A stretch of DNA of 64,000 bases from Catellatospora sp. IY07-71 (lineage in GTDB: Bacteria > Actinomycetota > Actinomycetes > Mycobacteriales > Micromonosporaceae), in contig NZ_AP023360.1 of assembly GCF_018326265.1 (NCBI RefSeq), positions 2,967,501 to 3,031,500 of the forward strand. Reading direction: 5' to 3'. This document shows positions 58,834 through 64,000 of this stretch, piece after piece. The first letter of the stretch is position 1; each line of letters begins with the position of its first letter. The notes under the pieces are model-generated. The model was not told the DNA's origin, searched no databases, and saw nothing but the letters and a program-made list of their open reading frames with translations. Position numbers and translations under genes: made by a program.

Positions 58834-59940
58834 GTGGACCTCACCCTGAGCGACGTCAGCCGTCCCGGCCGCCTGGCCGCACCCGACGAGGGCATCAGCG
58901 CCGAGGAGCTGGCGCTGGCCGCGCGCAACCACGGCATGCCGCTGGAGGCGCTGCGCTACGACGTGACCCCGGCCGGCCTGCACTACCTGCTGATCCACTA
59001 CGACATCCCGTACGCCGAGGAGGCGTCCTGGCGGGTCGCGGTCGACGGCCTGGTCGGCACGCCGCTGGAGCTGGACCTGGCAACGCTGCGCGCGCTGCCC
59101 CGCCGCACGGTCCGGGTGACCATGGAGTGCGCCGGCAACGGCCGTGCCCGGCTGCTGCCGCGCCCGGTCAGCCAGCCGTGGCTGGTCGAGGCGGTGGGCA
59201 CGGCGGAGTGGACCGGCGTCGCGCTGCGCGACGTGCTCGCGGCGGCCGGGGTGGACCCGGCGGCGGTCGAGGTCGTGTTCACCGGGGCCGATCACGGCGT
59301 CGAGCGCGGGGTCGAGCAGGACTACCAGCGCAGCCTGCCGGTGCGCGAGGCGCTGGGCGAGGACGTGCTGCTCGCGTACGAGATGAACGGCGCGCCGCTG
59401 CTGCCGCAGCACGGGTTTCCGCTGCGGCTGGTGGTGCCCGGCTGGTACGGCATGGCGCACGTGAAGTGGCTGCGGCAGATCACGCTCACGGCGACGCCGT
59501 TCACCGGGTTCCAGCAGGTGGTGGCGTACCGGATGCGGCAGAGCGCGGACGATCCGGGCGAGCCGGTGACCCGGATCGCGCCGCGGGCGCTGCTGGCCCC
59601 GCCCGGGTTCCCGGACTTCATGTCCCGGGCGCGCGTGGTGCGTCCCGGGCCGGTGCTGCTGGAAGGCCGGGCCTGGTCGGGCCGGGCGCCGGTGGAGTCG
59701 ATCGAGGTCAGCGTGGACGGCGGCGAGACGTGGGCGGCGGCGGAGCTGGCACCGGCCGACGGGCACCGGTGGGCGTGGCGGCGCTTCACGTACGCCTGGG
59801 ACGCGGTGCCCGGGCAGCACCTGCTGACGGCCCGCGCCACGGACGCCGAGGGCGGCGTGCAGCCGGTGGACCAGCCCTGGAATCGGGGCGGCTTCGCCAA
59901 CAACGCGGTCCAGCTCGTCCCCGTCGCCTGCCTGGACTGA
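58834..59940 (+). CDS. Sulfite-oxidase-like molybdopterin oxidoreductase
   Basis: The 368-residue protein has the sulfite-oxidase molybdenum domain: VTMECAGNGRARL with the Mo-ligand Cys99, ADHGVERG and PLRLVVPGWYGMAHVKWLRQ, and a C-terminal Mo-co dimerisation domain (VESIEVSVDGGETW). No haem or signal peptide. Actinobacterial relatives are cytoplasmic and of uncertain substrate. GTG 58834 lies 6 nt after GATGCT. Confidence 0.9.
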   Translation: MDLTLSDVSRPGRLAAPDEGISAEELALAARNHGMPLEALRYDVTPAGLHYLLIHYDIPYAEEASWRVAVDGLVGTPLELDLATLRALPRRTVRVTMECAGNGRARLLPRPVSQPWLVEAVGTAEWTGVALRDVLAAAGVDPAAVEVVFTGADHGVERGVEQDYQRSLPVREALGEDVLLAYEMNGAPLLPQHGFPLRLVVPGWYGMAHVKWLRQITLTATPFTGFQQVVAYRMRQSADDPGEPVTRIAPRALLAPPGFPDFMSRARVVRPGPVLLEGRAWSGRAPVESIEVSVDGGETWAAAELAPADGHRWAWRRFTYAWDAVPGQHLLTARATDAEGGVQPVDQPWNRGGFANNAVQLVPVACLD

Positions 59941-59994
59941 TCGCGGTCGCTTCGCTCGGCTTCGCCGCACCCGGCCGCACTACCACCGCCCCGC

Positions 59995-60069
59995 CGTCGA
60001 TCTTGCACGAACTGTTAGGGATTTGTCCGATAGGGGCGTGTCATCCCCACAGTTCGCGCAAGATCGACG
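59995..60069. repeat. Hairpin repeat family A, copy 2
   Basis: Arms 59995-60015 and 60049-60069 pair with one mismatch, opposite in orientation to copy 1 at 5022-5098. It lies between converging genes. Confidence 0.88.
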
Positions 60070-60114
60070 CCGCGGGCGGGGCGCCGCGGGCGGGTGCCCC
60101 GGGGCGGGGTGGGG

Positions 60115-62169
60115 TCAGGGGCGGGAGGGCCACCAGGCGCGGGGGCCGGTGTGGTGGATCAGGGCGGGGACGAGCAGGGAGCGGACCACGAAGGTGTCCA
60201 AAAGGACGCCGAGGCCGACGAGGATGCCGACCTGCATCATGAAGACGATCGGCATCAGGGACAGGACCGCGAAGGTGGCCGCCAGGACGACGCCGGCGCT
60301 GGTGATGACGCCGCCGGTGACGGCCAGCGCGTGGGACATGCCCCGGTGGTGGCCGAGCGCGGCGCTCTCCTCACGGGCCCGGGTCATCAGGAAGATGGTG
60401 TAGTCGACGCCCAGCGCGACCAGGAACAGGAAGCCGTGCAGCAGCACGGACCGGTCGATCGCGGGGAAGCCGATGGCGTGGAACACCAGCGCCGAGGCGC
60501 CCAGCGCCGCCCCGAACGACAGCAGCACGCTGGCCAGCAGCAGCAACGGCGCGACCAGCGCGCGCAGCAGCACGATCAGCACACCGAGCACCACCACCAG
60601 GATCAGCGGGATGATCAGGCGCAGGTCGGCGTCCATGGTGGTGTTCTGGTCGAGTTCCTGCGCGGTCGCGCCGCCGACCAGGGCGGACGGGTCGGCTTCG
60701 CGGGCCGTCTCGCGCAGCCGCAGCACGGTCTGCTCGGCCCGGTCGCTGGACGGCGGGTCGGCCAGCACGATGCGCAGCCGGGTCCAGCCGCCCGCGACCG
60801 ACGGCTCGGCGGGGCCGACCTCGGCGACGCCGGGCAGCGCGCGTACGGCGGCGGCGACCGCGTCGGCGTGCCGGGTGTTCGCGTACAGCTCGGTCGGGTC
60901 GCCGGCCCCGGCGGGGTAGTGCGCGGCGAGCGCCTCGAAGCCGCGCACCGAATCGGGCTTGCTGGTGAAGGACTCGCTCTGGCGTACGCCGGTGGTCAGG
61001 GTGGTGGCGCCGAGGCTGAGTGCGGCCAGCCCGAGCGCGGTGAGGATCCAGATCGGGCGGTAGTGCCGGGCGACGAACCCGGCGGTGCGCGCCCAGGGCC
61101 CGGGCCTGCGGTCCGGCACGGGCTCGGTGCGCACCGCGGGGATCAGCGGCCAGAACACGCGACGGCCGCAGATCACCAGCAGCGCGGGCAGCAGGGTGGT
61201 CATGGCCAGCAGGGCGGAGAGGATGCCGAGCGCGGCGACCGGGCCCAGGCCGCGGGTGGAGTTGAGCCCGGCGAAGAGCAGCGTGAGCAGGGCCAGGATC
61301 ACGGTCACGGCGGAAGCGATGATCGCGGGCAGGCTGTGCCGCAGCGCCAGGCGCATGGCGTGGCGGTGGTCGGCGTGCCGGGTCAGCTCCTCGCGGTAGC
61401 GGGAGATCAGCAGCAGCGCGTAGTCGGTGCCCGCGCCGAAGACGAGCACGGTGAGGATGCCCGCGCTGGCCCCGTTGACGACCAGGCCGAGGTGCTCGGC
61501 CCCGAGCTGCACCAGCCATTCGGCGAGGCGGCTGGCCACGCCGACGGCGAACAGCGGGATCAGCAGCAGCACCGGGCTGCGGTAGGTGAGCAGCAGCAGG
61601 ACGGCGACCACGCCGACGGTCACCGCCAGCAGCGTGATGTCGAGGGAGTCGAACGCGGCGTCGAAGTCCGCCCCGGCGGCCGGGCCGCCGGTGACCCAGG
61701 CGCCCAGCCCGGCGGGCAGGCCGTCGGCCTGCGCTTCGCGTACCTGCGCCAGCACCGGCCCGATCGCCTCCTCGGCCGCCTGCGCCGGGCTCAGCGGCAC
61801 GGCGAGCAGCAGGGCGGCCCCGTCCCGCGACGGGACCGGCTCCGGGATCGGGCCCGCGGCCAGGGCGGCCAGCGCGGTGGCGTCGGCGGTCGCGGCGGCG
61901 CGGTCGGCGTCGGTCAGGCCGCCGTCGCGGGCGTACACCAGCAGTAGCTGGTCGGGTTCGGCGGCGGGGAACTCGGCGGTGGCCAGTTCCAGCGCGCGGG
62001 TGGACTCGGCGGCGGCGGGCAGCCAGGAGCTGACGTCGTTGGTCTCCACGTCGCCGAGGTTCGTGAACATGACGGCGCAGACGGCGACGAGCAGCCAGCC
62101 GGTCAGCAGGGACCAGGCGGTGCGGCGGCCGGCGGGCGCGGTGGAGATCCGCTGCCAGACGGTGGGCAT
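60115..62169 (-). CDS. MMPL-family transporter (RND superfamily)
   Basis: The 684-residue protein has about 12 membrane helices in two halves, each with a loop outside and the RND/MMPL sequence blocks (LVFGAGTDYALLLISRYREE and FLFLVALGVDYTIFLMTRAR). Such pumps export lipids or antibiotics with the proton gradient. AGGAAGG precedes ATG 62169. The next gene is a two-component system, a possible regulator. Confidence 0.9.
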   Translation of the reverse strand: MPTVWQRISTAPAGRRTAWSLLTGWLLVAVCAVMFTNLGDVETNDVSSWLPAAAESTRALELATAEFPAAEPDQLLLVYARDGGLTDADRAAATADATALAALAAGPIPEPVPSRDGAALLLAVPLSPAQAAEEAIGPVLAQVREAQADGLPAGLGAWVTGGPAAGADFDAAFDSLDITLLAVTVGVVAVLLLLTYRSPVLLLIPLFAVGVASRLAEWLVQLGAEHLGLVVNGASAGILTVLVFGAGTDYALLLISRYREELTRHADHRHAMRLALRHSLPAIIASAVTVILALLTLLFAGLNSTRGLGPVAALGILSALLAMTTLLPALLVICGRRVFWPLIPAVRTEPVPDRRPGPWARTAGFVARHYRPIWILTALGLAALSLGATTLTTGVRQSESFTSKPDSVRGFEALAAHYPAGAGDPTELYANTRHADAVAAAVRALPGVAEVGPAEPSVAGGWTRLRIVLADPPSSDRAEQTVLRLRETAREADPSALVGGATAQELDQNTTMDADLRLIIPLILVVVLGVLIVLLRALVAPLLLLASVLLSFGAALGASALVFHAIGFPAIDRSVLLHGFLFLVALGVDYTIFLMTRAREESAALGHHRGMSHALAVTGGVITSAGVVLAATFAVLSLMPIVFMMQVGILVGLGVLLDTFVVRSLLVPALIHHTGPRAWWPSRP

Positions 62170-62315
62170 GGAACGGCCTTCCTGTTCGGGTCGAGGTCCC
62201 GCCCAGGCTCGCCGCCGAGCCCCGTCGCGCGCGTCACCTCCAGCGCGTATCCGCCCCTACGCACCCGCGCGGCCCACCCACCCGCGCGCCGCGCCGCGCC
62301 GCGCGTGCCCCGCCC

Positions 62316-62393
62316 AAGATCGCGCAACTTGCCTGGCACATGGGGGAATGCGGCTCAAGATACGCCCGTCTGCCCGGCAAGTCGGACGATCTT
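62316..62393. repeat. Hairpin repeat family C, copy 2
   Basis: Arms 62316-62338 and 62371-62393 pair well, with opposite orientation to copy 1 at 25511-25585. It lies directly after the response regulator stop and overlaps it by one base. Confidence 0.85.
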
Positions 62394-63043
62394 CAGCGGG
62401 GGATGGGTACGCCGGACTGGTAGGCGATGACCACGAGCTGGGCGCGGTCGCGCGCGCCGAGTTTGATCAGGGCGCGGCTGACGTGGGTGCGCACCGTGGC
62501 GGGGCTGACCACGAGACCGGCCGCGATCTCGTCGTTGGACAGGCCGGTGGCGACCCAGCCGACGATCTCCCGTTCCCGCTCGGTGAGCAGATGCAGATCA
62601 GGGTGTACGCGCAGCGGCGGCGCCGCGCCGGGTGCCGCGCCGAACCGCTCGATCACCCGGCGGGTGACCGCGGGCGAGAGCAGCGAGTCGCCGTTCGCCA
62701 CCACCCGGATCGCGCGCAGCAGCTCGGCGGGCTCGGCGTCCTTGGTGAGGAAGCCGGAGGCCCCCGCCCGCAGCGCCTCGAACACGTACTCGTCCAGTTC
62801 GAACGTGGTGAGCACGATGACGCGGGTGGGGCCGTCGAGGCGGCGCAGCACCTCCAGCCCGTCCAGCCGTGGCATGCGGATGTCGAGCAGCAGCACGTCC
62901 GGCTGCCGGGCGGCGACCAGGTCGAGCGCGGCGGCGCCGTCCTCGGCCTCCCCGACCAGCTCCAGGTCGGGTTCGCAGTCGATGAGCGTGCGCATGGCCA
63001 GCCGCAGCAGCGCCTGGTCGTCGGCGAGCGCGACCCTGATCAT
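62393..63043 (-). CDS. NarL/FixJ-type response regulator
   Basis: The 216-residue protein has a receiver domain (VALADDQALLRLAM, phospho-accepting Asp54 in LLLDIRMPRLDG, conserved Thr and Lys in VIVLTTFE and FLTKDAEP) and a C-terminal LuxR helix-turn-helix (LTEREREIVGWVATGLSNDE). ATG 63043 overlaps the kinase stop (ATGA). It probably controls the MMPL gene. Confidence 0.93.
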   Translation of the reverse strand: MIRVALADDQALLRLAMRTLIDCEPDLELVGEAEDGAAALDLVAARQPDVLLLDIRMPRLDGLEVLRRLDGPTRVIVLTTFELDEYVFEALRAGASGFLTKDAEPAELLRAIRVVANGDSLLSPAVTRRVIERFGAAPGAAPPLRVHPDLHLLTEREREIVGWVATGLSNDEIAAGLVVSPATVRTHVSRALIKLGARDRAQLVVIAYQSGVPIPR

Positions 63044-64000
63044 GCGGCGGCCCCGGCGGCTTCGGCCGATCGTGCGGGTTCGGCGGCAGGTCCCCGATCA
63101 GGCTCGCCTTGGCGCACCGGTCTCGGGTCGGGTGCGGGCCGGCGCCCGGGGTCGGAGGTGGGGTTCGGGTCTGATCCGGCCAGGTGCGCGGGTCTGGGGG
63201 CAGGTTCCGGGTCGCGTCGTGCCGGGCAGGGGAGCGCGGCGTGGACCTGGAAGCCGCCGCCGGGGAGCGGTCCGGCGGTCAGCGTGCCGGACAGGGCGCG
63301 GGCGCGTTCGCGCATGCTGTCCAGGCCGGAGCCGCCGGGCTGGGGGGCGCCGCCGCGGCCGTCGTCGGTGACGGTCAGCTCGACGCCGTCCGGGGTGTAG
63401 GCGAGCACGACCGCGGCCCGGCGCGCCCCGGCGTGGCGCAGCACGTTGGTCAGCGCCTCCTGGGCGATCCGGAAGGCGGCGAGGTCGGCGGCGGGCGGCA
63501 CGGGCCGGGCCGTCCCGGTGACCGTGAGCTCGACCGCGAGCCGCTCGGAGCGGGTGGCCGCGACCAGACCGGGCAGCAGGGAGAGCCCGGCGGCGGGCCG
63601 GTCGGGCGCGGCGACCGCGCCGGTGAACGTGGACAGGGCGACCCGCAGCTCGTCCAGGGCGGCGGTGCTGGTCTGGCGGATGGCCCGCAGCGACTCCTCC
63701 ACCTGCGGCGCGCCCGGCCGGCGGCTGAGCACGTGCAGGGCGGCGCCGGCGTTCATGCTGATCACGGCCAGGCTGTGCCCGACGACGTCGTGCACCTCCT
63801 GGGCCATGCGCAGGCGCTCCTCGTACGCGTGGCGGCGGCGCTCCTCGACCAGCGTCTGCTCCAGGCCCTCGCGCCGCAGCCGCACCGCGATGCCGGTGAC
63901 CAGCGGGGTGGCCAGCCAGAACGAGGTGGTGACCAGGTTGAAGAACAGCCCGTCCGGCTCCCGCTCGACCCAGGCGCTCAGGCCCAGGTAGCAGGCGATC
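63040..64000 (-). CDS. Two-component sensor histidine kinase, C-terminal part (cut by window edge)
   Basis: About 319 C-terminal residues are present; the start lies beyond position 64000. The visible part has the end of a membrane domain (IACYLGLSAWVEREPDGLFF... TPLVTGIAVRLRR), a HisKA_3 dimerisation domain (AQEVHDVVGHSLAVISM with the phospho-His) and a HATPase domain (NVLRHAGARRAAVVLAYTPD, DDGRGGAPQPGGSGLDSMRE). It is a DesK/NarX-like kinase for the adjacent regulator. A Pro/Arg-rich tail follows the ATPase domain. Confidence 0.92.
   Translation of the reverse strand, partial: IACYLGLSAWVEREPDGLFFNLVTTSFWLATPLVTGIAVRLRREGLEQTLVEERRRHAYEERLRMAQEVHDVVGHSLAVISMNAGAALHVLSRRPGAPQVEESLRAIRQTSTAALDELRVALSTFTGAVAAPDRPAAGLSLLPGLVAATRSERLAVELTVTGTARPVPPAADLAAFRIAQEALTNVLRHAGARRAAVVLAYTPDGVELTVTDDGRGGAPQPGGSGLDSMRERARALSGTLTAGPLPGGGFQVHAALPCPARRDPEPAPRPAHLAGSDPNPTSDPGRRPAPDPRPVRQGEPDRGPAAEPARSAEAAGAAA

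Noticed and set aside
5022-62393. The dispersed hairpins as CRISPR or as simple intrinsic terminators
   Set aside because: They are not tandem with spacers. T-runs are absent, loops are partly conserved and one copy lies between divergent genes, so plain terminators do not explain all of them.

Overview
The window is very GC-rich actinobacterial DNA, coding-dense, with frequent GTG starts and many -10 boxes placed 6-7 nt before start codons. An ergothioneine operon, an ECF sigma factor with a CU044_5270-type partner, DUF6158, DUF6232, TIGR03086 and PaaI/HxlR genes fit a filamentous actinomycete. Micromonosporaceae is my best guess; I cannot name the genus. I saw no rRNA, tRNA, CRISPR array, transposase or phage gene.

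Layout. 1-5 kb: a LacI regulator (cut by the window edge) diverges from a sugar ABC importer (binding protein, two permeases) and a GH1 beta-glucosidase. LacI-type operators overlap the promoter. The ATPase is not encoded here, so a shared one is presumably used. 5-16 kb: secreted S1 protease, PaaI thioesterase/HxlR pair, ATP-grasp protein, lipoprotein, LysR/MFS pair, TIGR03086 protein, SGNH hydrolase with a second ATP-grasp enzyme, sulfotransferase. 16-30 kb: DUF3105 protein, acylphosphatase and PolX sharing one bidirectional promoter, dienelactone hydrolase lipoprotein, ECF sigma unit, ferredoxin-reductase-like flavoprotein, small enzymes, macro-domain protein, CBS-BON protein, aldo/keto reductase.

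30.9-35.4 kb (minus strand) is the most distinctive locus: a compact RiPP operon of graspetide (MvdC/MvdD) type. It has two tandem related small proteins (one with a Ser/Thr/Asp/Cys-rich tail), one ATP-grasp ligase, a MauE-thioredoxin fusion and an ABC exporter, all overlapping or separated by at most 10 nt. The ligase and the thiol-redox fusion together suggest a peptide carrying both side-chain ester or amide links and disulfides.

35.6-47 kb: LPXTG surface protein, multidomain GH18 chitinase, complete egtABCD operon, and a MarR regulator overlapping a rifampicin-phosphotransferase-like gene. 47-56 kb: small conserved proteins, a FIST/GGDEF-EAL signalling pair, an AspT-type transporter and a substrate-binding/VWA surface protein. 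56-64 kb: ADP-ribosylglycohydrolase, alpha/beta hydrolase, sulfite-oxidase-like molybdoenzyme, MMPL exporter, and a NarL-type response regulator with its histidine kinase (cut at the window end).

Across all of this lie at least six families of 45-80 bp hairpin repeats (called A-F here), each with two or more copies, plus three single-copy relatives. Most have GATC at the foot of the stem. They sit mainly just after genes and several overlap stop codons. Two families show compensatory base-pair changes between copies. No protein-coding feature explains them.
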